A stretch of 64,000 nt of DNA from Bacteroidales bacterium (GTDB lineage: Bacteria; Bacteroidota; Bacteroidia; Bacteroidales; UBA932). The stretch covers positions 18,476 to 82,475 of the forward strand of contig JAFZUX010000015.1 in NCBI GenBank assembly GCA_017618115.1. The letters run 5' to 3'. The notes under the pieces were generated by a model, which was not told where the DNA came from, ran no database searches, and saw only the letters and a list, made by a program, of their open reading frames with translations. Shown here piece after piece: positions 43,671-52,701 of this stretch (position 1 is the stretch's first letter; the number at the start of each line of letters is the position of its first letter). The translations under genes and the position numbers were made by a program.

Positions 43671-45716
43671 TTACCAGATGTGCGCTCTCTTCTCAGGTGC
43701 AAGGTAGAGTGCGTCGCCCTCTTTAATTCCGAAGGCCTCATACCAGGCGTCTACGTGAGGGAGTGAGCCGTTAACTCTGCACTTAGCAGGTGAGTGAGGA
43801 TCGTTGAGAACCTGATTTCTCACATACTCATCTCTACTGTTCTGTGCCCAGATAAATCCGAATGAGATAAAGAATCTCTGCTCAGGAGTAAATCCGTCCT
43901 TCTCACCAAGAGGGGATTTCTTCATTGCATTCTGGAATGCTCTGAATGCTATGTTGATACCGCCGTTGTCTCCAATGTTCTCACCCAAAGTGAGCTGTCC
44001 GTTTACGAATACGCCAGGAAGAACTTCAAGGGTGCTGAAATAATCTCTGAGAACGCTTGTACGCTCGTCAAAGTTCTTCTTGTCCTCTGCAGTCCACCAG
44101 TTACGCATATTGCCGTCCTTGTCAAACTGGCAACCCTGATCGTCAAAGCCGTGGCTCATCTCGTGTCCTATTACAACGCCGATTGCTCCGTAGTTAGCAG
44201 CATCGTCAGCCTCTGCATTGAAGAACGGTGGCTGGAGAATACCTGCAGGGAAGCAGATTTCATTGGTTGTAGGGTTATAGTATGCGTTAATGGTCTGAGG
44301 TGTCATAAGCCACTCGGTCTTGTCTACAGGTTTGCCAACCTTGCGGTCAATCATATCTGCAATGTAGAACTCGGAGGCGTTGCACATATTCTCATAGTAG
44401 GTGAGAGAATCGTCAATCTGAAGTTTGGAGAAGTCTCTCCAAGTGTCCGGATATCCAATCTTTACAATGAAGTTGGAGAGTTTCTCATAAGCCTGCTGCT
44501 TTGTTGAATCACTCATCCAGGTAAGTTCCTCAATTCTCTCTTTAAGCGCATCCTTAAGATTGTTAACAAGTTCCAGCATACGGTTCTTTGAACTCTCCGG
44601 GAAGTATTTCTCTACATAGAGTTTACCTACCGGCATTCCCAATACGCCGTTAACTGCGCTTACCGCTCTCTTCCATCTTGGTTTATCCTCTTCTGCACCG
44701 GAGAGAACTTTGCTGAACTCAAAGCTTACTGCTCTGAAATCATCGCTGAGCAAGTTTGTAGCACCTGCAACAACTCCAAACTCAGCATAGTCCTTAAGTG
44801 ACTGAAGCGGAGCCTCGTTGAGGATGTTTTCAACCTCGTGAAGCTGAGAAGGCTGGCCAACGGAGATGTTCTCAAATGCAGGGTAACCCAGTTTTGCAAA
44901 TATGGTGTCCCACATTATTCTCGGATACTCCTTCTTAAAGTCTGCGTAGGTCATCTTGTGGAAGTTGTTAGGAATATCTCTGAGCTCTGTCATTGAGTAA
45001 CTTGCGCGTGCAATTCTGTACTCAAGTGAGAGGATGTTCTCCATCTTTGCCTTAGCCTCTGACTCGCTGTATCCAATCATTGTGAAGAGTTTGCAGATGT
45101 AATCCTTGTAGGCGTTGAGAACCTTCTTGCTCTCAGGGTCTGTGTTTACATAGTAATCTTTGTTACCCAGTCCCAGACCGCCCTGGTAAGTTTGTACTAG
45201 GTTGTTGCTGGCATCCGTGAAGTCTGCATCTACATAGATTGAGAACATTGCAATGTCTACACCTATCTTGCCCAGTTCTGCGGAGAGAATCTGCATCTGC
45301 TCTCTGTTTTCAACCTCTCTTACCATAGCGAGGTGTTTCTCAATAGGTTTGTAGCCGTCTGCGTTGCGCTTTACGGAGTCCATAGCCATACGATAGATAC
45401 TTCCTATCTTCTGGCCCAGAGTTCCCTTCTCCTGAGGGTTGTTTGCATACTCTTCAAACATCTCTCTCAGTTGCTTCTCGTTGTTATCAAAGAGAACGTT
45501 AAACTGTCCGTAGGATGAGTACTCTGGCTTTAATGGATTGGCTGCCATCCAGTTGCCGCCGCAATACTGATAGAAGTCAGTACCCGGTGCAATGCTGTCG
45601 TTCATATTTGCAAGGTCAATTCCGGAGGTCAGATTCTTCTTTACTCCACCATTCCCGGCACAACCTGCAACAGCGGCAGCAAAACAAATTGCTGGTAAAA
45701 TCATTTTAAGTTTCAT
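43671..45716 (-). CDS. pepO: Lipoprotein M13-family metallopeptidase (PepO/neprilysin type)
   Basis: Zinc endopeptidase of oligopeptides, 681 residues. The N-terminus is a lipoprotein signal (MKLKMILPAICFAAAVAGC, lipobox AVAGC), so it is tethered to an envelope membrane. The zinc site is VIGHEMSHGFDDQG (HExxH, near residue 522) with the family third ligand in LTLGENIGDNGG. NAYYNPTTNEICFPAGILQPPFF and the C-terminal CRVNGSLPHVDAWYEAF are also M13 signatures. It lies 11 bp after the acyl-activating ligase gene and may be the last gene of that transcript. Confidence 0.95.
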   Translation of the reverse strand: MKLKMILPAICFAAAVAGCAGNGGVKKNLTSGIDLANMNDSIAPGTDFYQYCGGNWMAANPLKPEYSSYGQFNVLFDNNEKQLREMFEEYANNPQEKGTLGQKIGSIYRMAMDSVKRNADGYKPIEKHLAMVREVENREQMQILSAELGKIGVDIAMFSIYVDADFTDASNNLVQTYQGGLGLGNKDYYVNTDPESKKVLNAYKDYICKLFTMIGYSESEAKAKMENILSLEYRIARASYSMTELRDIPNNFHKMTYADFKKEYPRIMWDTIFAKLGYPAFENISVGQPSQLHEVENILNEAPLQSLKDYAEFGVVAGATNLLSDDFRAVSFEFSKVLSGAEEDKPRWKRAVSAVNGVLGMPVGKLYVEKYFPESSKNRMLELVNNLKDALKERIEELTWMSDSTKQQAYEKLSNFIVKIGYPDTWRDFSKLQIDDSLTYYENMCNASEFYIADMIDRKVGKPVDKTEWLMTPQTINAYYNPTTNEICFPAGILQPPFFNAEADDAANYGAIGVVIGHEMSHGFDDQGCQFDKDGNMRNWWTAEDKKNFDERTSVLRDYFSTLEVLPGVFVNGQLTLGENIGDNGGINIAFRAFQNAMKKSPLGEKDGFTPEQRFFISFGFIWAQNSRDEYVRNQVLNDPHSPAKCRVNGSLPHVDAWYEAFGIKEGDALYLAPEKRAHIW

Positions 45717-45727
45717 CTTTTAATAGT

Positions 45728-47050
45728 TTATTGATTGTTATTCGTATAATATTTTCTATCCATCTTTCCGTTGTAGGTTCTCTTTACACTCTCCACCTGC
45801 TCATAAAGCATAGGAACTTTGTAGGCCTCCAACTTCTCTTTTAAGAACCTTGCAATACGCTGTTTGTTAAGAGTTTCTCCCTCCTTTAAAACTACAAGGA
45901 GTTTGAGCGCTCTGCCTGTTATCTTATGTTCAACGGAGATGCAGATGCAGTCCTTTACTTCAGGCAGGCTCATTGCCACATCCTCCACCTCCGTAGGTGC
46001 AACCTTAAATCCTCCAACGTTAATCACATCACTCTCACGTCCCTTTATGTGAAGCATTCCCTCCTCATCCAAAACTCCTAAATCTGAGGTGAATATGGTG
46101 TTGTCTCTTAGTATGGTTGCGGTAAGGAGCGGATCATTCACATAACCCGTCATAAGGGTGTCTCCCTTGCAGGAGATCTTACCTTCTTCAGTAATGATAA
46201 CCTTAGAATGGCTCATCGGTTTGCCAAGGCATCCCGGAGTGCAGCGTCCGTCGTTGAAATTATAGGTTGAGATTATGCCAGTTTCTGTTGAGGCGTATGT
46301 GTTGTAGAGCCTTGTATTTGGCAGAACCTCACAGAGTTTGAGCATATCCGAATGAGGCAGAGGAGCCGCTCCGCTCTCTATGAAATCTATCTTGTCTTTG
46401 TATGAGGCCAGCCTCTCTTCACTGAACTGAAGCAACATTCTTATGGTTGCCGGAACAAAGAAGGTGGCTACCTTATCTGCCGGGTAATCAAGTGCCTGGA
46501 AGAAGAGATCCAAATCCTTCATTCCCTCAAGGAAGTAGATTGTAGAACCCAGCATTGTTGTAGGGAATATCTTTGAGAGACTCCCAATGTGGTTCATAGG
46601 TCCGTTTATGATAAAGAGCAGATTGTGAGAAAACAGCTGACCTTCAATAAGATTCTCTCCATTGGAAACAATGGTGCGGTGGCTTATCATCACACCCTTT
46701 GACTTTCCCGTAGTGCCTGTTGTAAACAGAATGTCTGCCACCTCTTCAGGAACGGAACTTGAGGAGATCATCTCTGAAATCTCTTTAAACCTGCTCTCCG
46801 GAATATCTTTCTCCAGCGGTGCTGCTATTGCACCAGCCTGATGTATTGCAAAATAGGTAATCAGAAAATCTATGTCTTGAGATGAGCGGAAGGCTACCAC
46901 CTCTCCCTTTTTGAACTTGGCGGATCTCTCTAAAACCTTTGCATAGAGTTCTTTGTAAGTTATCTTCTCACTGCCTGCTATTGCGGCAATCTTTTCCGGA
47001 TAGATCTCCGCATCTCTCTTAAGATAATCTACAAGTTTACTAAACGCCAT
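45728..47050 (-). CDS. AMP-forming acyl/aryl-acid ligase
   Basis: ANL-superfamily enzyme expected to adenylate a carboxylic acid and load it on CoA or the neighbouring carrier protein. With the ATG at 47050 there are 440 residues, shorter than most (about 500), owing to a compact N-terminal domain. Motifs: P-loop LFTTGTTGKSKGV (108-120), NTYASTETG, TSDLGVLDEEGMLHIKGR and the catalytic Lys in RTYNGKMDRK near the end. It lies 4 bp after the ACP gene. The substrate is unknown; the genetic link to ACP and KS suggests it supplies the starter unit. Confidence 0.88.
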   Translation of the reverse strand: MAFSKLVDYLKRDAEIYPEKIAAIAGSEKITYKELYAKVLERSAKFKKGEVVAFRSSQDIDFLITYFAIHQAGAIAAPLEKDIPESRFKEISEMISSSSVPEEVADILFTTGTTGKSKGVMISHRTIVSNGENLIEGQLFSHNLLFIINGPMNHIGSLSKIFPTTMLGSTIYFLEGMKDLDLFFQALDYPADKVATFFVPATIRMLLQFSEERLASYKDKIDFIESGAAPLPHSDMLKLCEVLPNTRLYNTYASTETGIISTYNFNDGRCTPGCLGKPMSHSKVIITEEGKISCKGDTLMTGYVNDPLLTATILRDNTIFTSDLGVLDEEGMLHIKGRESDVINVGGFKVAPTEVEDVAMSLPEVKDCICISVEHKITGRALKLLVVLKEGETLNKQRIARFLKEKLEAYKVPMLYEQVESVKRTYNGKMDRKYYTNNNQ

Positions 47051-47054
47051 AGCC

Positions 47055-47291
47055 TCAATTCTTTGCAAGTTTGCTCTCTACAAGCGCAACAAGAGAGTCT
47101 AAAGATTTCAGGTTCTTTGGAGTTGCATCCTTTGCATCCAACTTAATGTGGTACTCCTCACTCAATGTCATAAGGATTGTTGTAACACCCAGTGAATCAA
47201 GTTCCCTAAAGAGGAAGTCCGAATCAAAATCTACCAGCGGCAGCGCATCCTCCAACAGTTGTCTAATTCTCTCTTTCATATTAAGTATCAT
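47055..47291 (-). CDS. Acyl carrier protein
   Basis: Small carrier of 78 residues with the phosphopantetheine site Ser33 in ELDSLGVTTI and the four-helix length of the family. It is not the housekeeping AcpP: the motif is LDSLG with an unusual preceding FLFRE. The start at 47291 overlaps the KS stop in an ATGA junction; an internal ATG at 47279 is also possible. Flanked by its predicted loading ligase and ketosynthase, so it is dedicated to this small locus. Confidence 0.85.
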   Translation of the reverse strand: MILNMKERIRQLLEDALPLVDFDSDFLFRELDSLGVTTILMTLSEEYHIKLDAKDATPKNLKSLDSLVALVESKLAKN

Positions 47292-49015
47292 TTTTTCTCT
47301 ACAATGTGTAAATCTGCAACAAACTCAGTTTCACCGGTATAATCCAACCAGCCCGTAATCATTCTCTTTGTCTGCCTATCCAGGAACGAAGCCCTCTGAA
47401 CCTGCTGCATCAACTCTTCATCTCTGTTGTTCAGTATATAAAATGACGTTTCTCCGTTGAATTTGTTGCGTATTGCAATCTCTCCCGTCACAATGTTCGG
47501 CAGTGTGTAAACAAACAGAGCCGGTGACGGGAAGAAGTTATCTTTATCCGAAATGGTTCCTAAGTAGTGGAGATCCGTTGCCAAAGAGGATGAATGGTTG
47601 AATAGTATAACAGCCGTTTCATCAGCGCTTTCTGCATAGCCGTCACTCTCTTCCTTTAGCAACAATTCAGATGCTATAAAACCTAAACGGCTTAACATAT
47701 CCATCTTGTAATACTGAGGATAATCTCCAATACGGCTCTTGTAAATCTGAGTCAGCATCTCTTTGCAACCTGCCGGTTTTTCATCTGGATTGCTGAAGAT
47801 GTTTTTGCCGTCCACTACAACTCCCTCAGTAGAGATATGAACGCTGTGCTTTATCACTAATTCTCCACCACCCAACTCGCCGGCAGCATTGCACTTATCA
47901 TTTGAACAACTTGCAAACAGAGCGGCATTTGCTCCGCCAAAACCGGAAACCAGTTTTATGAAACTCTTCTTATCAGTCTCTCTGTTCTCTTTGCAAATCT
48001 CTATTTTTCCGGAGACACCCAACTCTTCAAACCCTCTGGTTTTTAGCACGGTGCTGTCATCTACAGATTGCATTGTAAGTACGGTCTCCAGCACTCCGGC
48101 CGCTCCCAGAGTATGACCAAAATATCCCTTGAGGCTGTTAACCGGAACCTTGCCCAGCCCTGCTCTCTCCAACGCCACGGACTCCATCTGGTCCATAAAC
48201 ATTGTTGCCGTTCCGTGGGCGTTCACCAGTGCAAGTTCTTCTGATGAAGAAGCAAGAGCCTCTTTAAGAGCAAGATATGCACCCTCTCCATCCTTTGAAG
48301 GGGCGGTAATGTTGTAGGCGTCATTTCTTACCGTGCCGCCACAAATCCACCACTTGGAACTCTCTTTCTTCTCCGCTGAAAGTATGATTGTTGCGGCCGC
48401 CTCACCCAGGTTCATTCCGTAGCGCTCCAAATCAAACGGACGGCACTCCTCCTCTGATAGTGTCTTAAGTGATTGGAATCCCGATAGTATGAACTTACTC
48501 AAAACATCCGCTCCGCAAACTACGGCATACTTGTAAAAGCTGGCTTCCAACATTTTGGCTGCCAGCACAATAGAGGAAAGTCCGGAGATGCAGGCGTTGC
48601 AAACTACAATAGGGGAGGTGGTTATTCCAAGATGAGAGGAGATTTTTTTTGCACACTCACCGGGGTAGAGGATATGGCCTTCTTTACAATCGGGAGAGAG
48701 AAGGTCCACATTTGCTTTGGTTGTTCCAAGAACAAAAAGAACATCTCCGGCAGAGAGGTCAAATTTCTCTGCGGGTACAATGCTTTCCAACGCTCCTTTA
48801 ACGGATCTAACTACCAGTGATTCAAACTTTGTGAGATTCTCCTCAGAAAAGTTGCAGAGCTGTTCCCTGCTGAAAAGGGAGGCAAATACCCCCTCCTGCA
48901 AACCATCGGGAGTATAAGAAGCCAAAGCACTCTTACCCGCCTTAATCTGCTGATAATTATGCCTTGAACCCTCTCCGAGCGGAGAAACTATATTGTCTGC
49001 AATCTTGTAAACCAA
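47288..49015 (-). CDS. Beta-ketoacyl synthase with C-terminal ketoacyl-synthase-like extension
   Basis: The 575 residues consist of a complete ketosynthase domain (about 1-370) with the catalytic triad Cys142 (NACISGLSS), His267 (NAHGTAT) and His301 (LKGYFGHTLGAAG), and a C-terminal part (about 395-575) resembling the Ketoacyl-synt_2 domain (DYPQYYKMDMLSRLG; VILFNHSSSLATDLHY; PALFVYTLPNIVTGEIAIRNK). Such pairs occur in flexirubin, dialkylresorcinol and aryl-polyene pathways of Bacteroidota. It leads directly into the ACP (4-bp overlap) and ligase genes. Chain-modifying enzymes (KR, DH) are absent from the locus. Confidence 0.85.
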   Translation of the reverse strand: MVYKIADNIVSPLGEGSRHNYQQIKAGKSALASYTPDGLQEGVFASLFSREQLCNFSEENLTKFESLVVRSVKGALESIVPAEKFDLSAGDVLFVLGTTKANVDLLSPDCKEGHILYPGECAKKISSHLGITTSPIVVCNACISGLSSIVLAAKMLEASFYKYAVVCGADVLSKFILSGFQSLKTLSEEECRPFDLERYGMNLGEAAATIILSAEKKESSKWWICGGTVRNDAYNITAPSKDGEGAYLALKEALASSSEELALVNAHGTATMFMDQMESVALERAGLGKVPVNSLKGYFGHTLGAAGVLETVLTMQSVDDSTVLKTRGFEELGVSGKIEICKENRETDKKSFIKLVSGFGGANAALFASCSNDKCNAAGELGGGELVIKHSVHISTEGVVVDGKNIFSNPDEKPAGCKEMLTQIYKSRIGDYPQYYKMDMLSRLGFIASELLLKEESDGYAESADETAVILFNHSSSLATDLHYLGTISDKDNFFPSPALFVYTLPNIVTGEIAIRNKFNGETSFYILNNRDEELMQQVQRASFLDRQTKRMITGWLDYTGETEFVADLHIVEKK

Positions 49016-49017
49016 CT

Positions 49018-49542
49018 TTATAATTTCATTATCTCCTCTGCCAATCCTTTAAAGCATTTGCCCAGTCCGTCTTTGTAATCGTAGTCTTTTCCTGTGCCAT
49101 ACTCGTCTGCAACAATCTCGCATAGACTCTCGTTAGTGGCTTTGTCATAGATTGTTATAACACTCTTTGTGAGGAAAGTTCCCTGTCCCCAGTTTCCCCA
49201 CTTTGCCTGCATTCTGTCCAAATCTTTAATGACAACCACAATCTTGTATTTAGCGTCTGCAGCATTGTTGTCTATCTTCATTCCCTTTGTCTTCTCGTTG
49301 AAAGAGCTTTCAAACTGAGTTTTAATGGCTTCCACTCGTTGATCGTATTGGTCTCCGCACCAGGTTTTGAAATTCTCTTTCTCATGCCAGGTTGTGGCTG
49401 AGAAATCAAATTCAACTATAGCTGCAGCTGCCTCTTTCAGGCAATTTGTGCTTCCGGATGTAACTTTCACTTTGGCCTTACCGGCAAAGCAGGTGGTGCC
49501 TATCAGCATCAAGGCAAAAAAGAGGGTAATTATTCGTTTCAT
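49018..49542 (-). CDS. Exported protein of unknown function
   Basis: The 174 residues begin with a signal peptide (MKRIITLFFALMLIGTTCFAG). The mature part is a mixed alpha/beta chain with two or three cysteines, WGNWGQGTFLTKSVITIYD in the middle and an ending GLGKCFKGLAEEIMKL. I recognise no family. It ends 2 bp before the ketosynthase start, so it is probably the first gene of the transcript that includes KS, ACP and ligase. That link may point to a role in the envelope handling of the product, but nothing in the sequence proves it. Confidence 0.7.
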   Translation of the reverse strand: MKRIITLFFALMLIGTTCFAGKAKVKVTSGSTNCLKEAAAAIVEFDFSATTWHEKENFKTWCGDQYDQRVEAIKTQFESSFNEKTKGMKIDNNAADAKYKIVVVIKDLDRMQAKWGNWGQGTFLTKSVITIYDKATNESLCEIVADEYGTGKDYDYKDGLGKCFKGLAEEIMKL

Positions 49543-49561
49543 AACTTTAAGTTTTATTGTC

Positions 49562-49569
49562 CAAAGATA
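49562..49569 (-). promoter_or_regulatory. -7 promoter element before the exported protein/KS/ACP/ligase group
   Basis: On the minus strand this reads TATCTTTG, matching TAnnTTTG, 19 nt before the ATG at 49542. It suggests that the whole group 49542-43671 can be transcribed from here. Confidence 0.5.
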
Positions 49570-49583
49570 ACTATTTCGGATTA

Positions 49584-50144
49584 CTAATACTCTCTGTTGA
49601 GTAATCTGTTAAAGGCCTCCTTCAAATCATAAGCAAGGCGCTGGGTGAAGACATCATCCATCTCTCTGTCTCCCTTAATGATTTCTGTAATCAGACCATC
49701 CTTTCCCCAGTAGTAACGGGTCTCCTCTTTTACGATTTCCTTGCCGGTATCCGTAGCTTTCTGACAGAAATAGAATACCAGATTCATATCATCGTCATAG
49801 AGGAACTCTTCATAGTATGTGGAGATGGTTCTAACGTACTTGCGTGAAATGAAATAGAGGAAGTAGTAAGGCTCTCCGGTATCTTCATCGTGACCGTTAT
49901 GATAGTAATAGTTAACTTCATCCTTAATCTCTCCCGCACCCGGTGCAATGTAGTGAGACTTAACGGTTGTGATATTCAGAGGCATCTCCGGCGGATTCTC
50001 CGGATCACCCTTCTCAATCATGGTCTTGGTGTCTGCATAGAGTTTACGAATCTTTGCCAGTTGCTCATTCTTCTGAGCCTGATTCTGTGCCTGAACTCCT
50101 ACCGCAAAGAGTAAAAAAAAGGCCGCTATTGCTATCTTTTTCAT
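49584..50144 (-). CDS. Exported protein of unknown function
   Basis: The 186 residues start with a signal peptide (MKKIAIAAFFLLFAVGVQAQ). The mature chain is highly charged and rich in Tyr (NYYYHNGHDEDTGEPYYFLYF, TRYYWGKDGL), which suggests a beta-rich periplasmic or surface protein. I cannot assign a family. It precedes the exported protein at 49542 on the same strand with a 41-bp gap that holds a promoter element, so it may be transcribed separately. Confidence 0.68.
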   Translation of the reverse strand: MKKIAIAAFFLLFAVGVQAQNQAQKNEQLAKIRKLYADTKTMIEKGDPENPPEMPLNITTVKSHYIAPGAGEIKDEVNYYYHNGHDEDTGEPYYFLYFISRKYVRTISTYYEEFLYDDDMNLVFYFCQKATDTGKEIVKEETRYYWGKDGLITEIIKGDREMDDVFTQRLAYDLKEAFNRLLNREY

Positions 50145-50367
50145 ATCTGTCTGCTTTTAAACTACCGCAAGTTACAAAAAATCCGCTCACGATATGAGAA
50201 AAGCCATAGGGAGTTCCGGGTATCACCCCGGCTTGCCTTCGTTCATCCATCCCAAAACACAATTAATGTCAAAGAAACTCAAAGAAATACAAAAACTCAA
50301 CATTAGTGTCTTCTGCTCTTCTGAAACACCAATTTTGGCTAGTAAAATTTACCCTTTAAAAACAATC
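50145..50367. other. Intergenic DNA without a recognised gene
   Basis: This part of a 315-bp gap shows no credible coding frame. It contains a short inverted repeat CCGGG/CCCGG at about 50217-50232 and an A-rich stretch (50270-50310). No RNA gene was recognised. The remainder of the gap holds the inverted repeat and promoter described below. Confidence 0.5.
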
Positions 50368-50405
50368 GCGTAAAAACTTTTTACATGCACTTAAAGTTTT
50401 TACGC
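50368..50405. repeat. Perfect 13-bp inverted repeat, possible operator
   Basis: Left arm GCGTAAAAACTTT (50368-50380), 12-nt spacer, right arm AAAGTTTTTACGC (50393-50405). The arms are exact complements. It lies just upstream of the -33 element of the next gene (6 bp away), the place for an activator or repressor site; a hairpin in an RNA read from elsewhere is the alternative. Confidence 0.75.
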
Positions 50406-50411
50406 AAATGC

Positions 50412-50442
50412 TTTGTATCAGCCACTTACAAGCATATCTTTA
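50412..50442 (+). promoter_or_regulatory. Promoter of the orphan gene at 50460
   Basis: -33 TTTG at 50412-50415, 19-nt spacer, -7 TATCTTTA at 50435-50442 (one base off TAnnTTTG). Transcription would start near 50448, which supports the ATG at 50460 rather than the in-frame start at 50385. Confidence 0.6.
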
Positions 50443-50459
50443 TCGCTAAAAAAAACATT

Positions 50460-50918
50460 ATGAGTTTTGAAGAATTATATCTAAGGGATGGCGTTTGGAT
50501 GAATTATTTTGATTTGTCTCCGAATGAGAAGCTTGCTGTGAGGCAGAAGAAAAGAGAGCTGGCAAATGAGATATTCACTATGTTAAAAGGAACGATTGTC
50601 AATCAGGTTGTAGACCGACAAAAGAAGATAGAAATTCATTTTACAAAGAAGGGAATAAATCATTTTTGTAATGACGCAATAATCACATTAAGTGGAAGAT
50701 ACCTTGATGAAAACTCAATGAAGAAAATAGATGAGATTCTATCAAAAGCCATGTATCTTCCAACTCCTCATACGTTATCATCTTCTAGAAATGACGGTAG
50801 AATTCTTTGGTTTGTATACATAGATGCTGATAGAAGAGGTGTCTATTTCAAGGTGTGCTGGAATAAGAATTTGAAAGTATACGAGTTTTATTCCGTTGTA
50901 AATCAACTAAAAAAATAG
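50460..50918 (+). CDS. Orphan protein, AT-rich, no family recognised
   Basis: The 152 residues have no signal peptide or membrane segment. The N-terminal 50 residues are helical and charged; the C-terminal half reads as alternating strands (IHFTKKGINHFCND, ILWFVYIDADRRGVYFKVCW, LKVYEFYSVVNQL), reminiscent of small RelE/BrnT-like or phage-type nuclease folds, but without a motif I can trust. The codon composition is more AT-rich than its neighbours and it stands alone behind a strong promoter with a palindromic site, which suggests acquired DNA. An 8-bp inverted repeat (50917-50924 with 50955-50962) follows and could be a weak terminator. Confidence 0.65.
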   Translation: MSFEELYLRDGVWMNYFDLSPNEKLAVRQKKRELANEIFTMLKGTIVNQVVDRQKKIEIHFTKKGINHFCNDAIITLSGRYLDENSMKKIDEILSKAMYLPTPHTLSSSRNDGRILWFVYIDADRRGVYFKVCWNKNLKVYEFYSVVNQLKK

Positions 50919-51062
50919 AACCGCTAAGACGCAAGAGTAATACCTCATGTGCAGGCGGTTCTTCTTTCAGCTCCGAAATCTCTGCATAAATGCAGTTTAA
51001 TTTCAGGCAAGACAAAGGTAGGAAACATTTTGAAAGAAACAAATAATTAAAAAGAAAAAGTT

Positions 51063-52646
51063 ATGTTATGTAAAGTTTATTGTGCCTGTTGTAACGGGCT
51101 GGAAGTCACCACTATTACGGTGGAGGTTTCCGTATCTGTAGGCATTCAGTACCGGTTGGTGGGATTGCCGGACAGTGCTATTAAGGAGAGTCAGCAGAGG
51201 ATAGACAGTGCGCTCACTTGCAACGGTTACCGACTGCCTGGTAAGAAACTGACTATCAATCTGGCACCCGCAAACATAAGGAAAGAAGGATCATCTTTTG
51301 ACGTGCCTCTTGCAATTGGAATTCTCTGTGCATCAAAGCAATTGGAGGAAAATATTACTGAACGTTTAAGTTCTTTTATAATCCTTGGAGAACTGGCGTT
51401 GGACGGAACACTTAGAGAAATTCCCGGTGCTCTTCCAATCATTATTCACTCTATGAACCAAGGTTTTTCTTCTTGTATTCTTCCAAGAAATTCTGCACTG
51501 GAAGGGGCTGAAATAGACGGCATTACAATATACGGAGCCAGTACCTTCAAAGATGTTGTAGATATTCTTTCCTCTCCGGAATCCTGCAAAAACATGATTG
51601 TTTCTTCCAAGAACATTTCTATGCAAAAGAGTTCTTCTCAGGAGAAGAATAATTATGATTTTGCATTGGTTAAAGGACAACTAAAAGCAAAGAGAGGATT
51701 GGAGATTGCAGCTGCCGGATCTCATAATGTCATCCTAACAGGCTCTCCGGGTAGTGGAAAAACCTTTATGGCAAAATGTTTACCTGGAATTCTCCCGCCG
51801 ATGTCAAAAGAGGAGGCTATTGAAACAAGTAAAATTTACTCAGTTGCAGGTCTTTTGCAAATGATGACCAATAATGAAAATCATACGGGAGGATTAATCC
51901 GTCAACGTCCTTTCCGTGCTCCGCATCATACCATAACAGTTCCCGCATTGATAGGTGGTGGCAACAAAGGAATGCCAGGAGAAATCTCTTTGGCACATAA
52001 CGGCGTACTCTTTGCCGATGAATTTGCCGAGTTTGACCGCCGTTCAATAGAGGTGCTGCGTCAACCATTGGAAGACGGTGTAGTTCAGGTAAGTAGAGTA
52101 CGTTCCAAAAATTACTACCCCGCCCGTTTTATGCTGGTTGCAGCTATGAATCCCTGTCCTTGCGGACACCTGTTTGACGGAGCGGGAGAATGTAAATGCT
52201 CCTCATCCGCCATATCAAAATACAGAGCAAAAATATCAGGGCCGGTTTATGATAGAATTGATATCAACCTGATTGTCAGGCAAGTTGCTGCATCAGATTT
52301 AATCTTTGGAGGAGACGTCAAAGAGGAACCGAGCAGTGTTATAGCAGAGAGAGTTAAGGCCGCAAGAGATATTCAATTGAAAAGATATTCTTCAAACAAT
52401 GAGTCTTTCTTCACGAATGCTGCCATCAGTTCATCCGGATTAAAAAGATATTGCTCTTTGGGCAAAAGAGAGGAACTCTTCATGGAGGCGGTGATTAACA
52501 GACATAAGATTTCCGCCAGAGGTTACACCAGAATTTTAAAGATTGCCCGCACAATTGCAGACCTCGCCCATTCTGATTCCATAACAATGAATCACCTTGC
52601 AGAGGCCGTCCAGTTCCGTTGCCCAGACAAAGACGAGCTCTTTTAG
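51063..52646 (+). CDS. yifB: YifB/ComM family Mg-chelatase-like AAA+ ATPase
   Basis: The 527 residues have the N-terminal ChlI domain (about 20-140; VEVSVSVGIQYRLVGLPDSAIKES), a AAA+ Mg-chelatase core with Walker A GSPGSGKTFMAK (about 220-231), the YifB motif RPFRAPHHT, Walker B VLFADEFAEF, and the C-terminal ChlI_C domain (ISARGYTRILKIARTIADL). ComM homologues are hexameric helicases promoting branch migration in natural transformation; this family is very common. It stands alone between an orphan gene and toxin-antitoxin-like genes. Confidence 0.94.
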   Translation: MLCKVYCACCNGLEVTTITVEVSVSVGIQYRLVGLPDSAIKESQQRIDSALTCNGYRLPGKKLTINLAPANIRKEGSSFDVPLAIGILCASKQLEENITERLSSFIILGELALDGTLREIPGALPIIIHSMNQGFSSCILPRNSALEGAEIDGITIYGASTFKDVVDILSSPESCKNMIVSSKNISMQKSSSQEKNNYDFALVKGQLKAKRGLEIAAAGSHNVILTGSPGSGKTFMAKCLPGILPPMSKEEAIETSKIYSVAGLLQMMTNNENHTGGLIRQRPFRAPHHTITVPALIGGGNKGMPGEISLAHNGVLFADEFAEFDRRSIEVLRQPLEDGVVQVSRVRSKNYYPARFMLVAAMNPCPCGHLFDGAGECKCSSSAISKYRAKISGPVYDRIDINLIVRQVAASDLIFGGDVKEEPSSVIAERVKAARDIQLKRYSSNNESFFTNAAISSSGLKRYCSLGKREELFMEAVINRHKISARGYTRILKIARTIADLAHSDSITMNHLAEAVQFRCPDKDELF

Positions 52647-52650
52647 GACT

Positions 52651-52682
52651 CTTGGTTATATCACGATTTTGTAATATATTTG
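52651..52682 (+). promoter_or_regulatory. Promoter of the HicB-like gene
   Basis: -33 CTTG at 52651-52654, 20-nt spacer, -7 TATATTTG at 52675-52682. It begins 5 bp after the yifB stop and supports the ATG at 52702. Confidence 0.6.
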
Positions 52683-52701
52683 AACATTGAAAGATGTAGT
52701 T

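Noticed and set aside
50145-50367. Small RNA or riboswitch in the 315-bp gap
   Set aside because: No conserved structure could be recognised by eye; only short inverted repeats are present.
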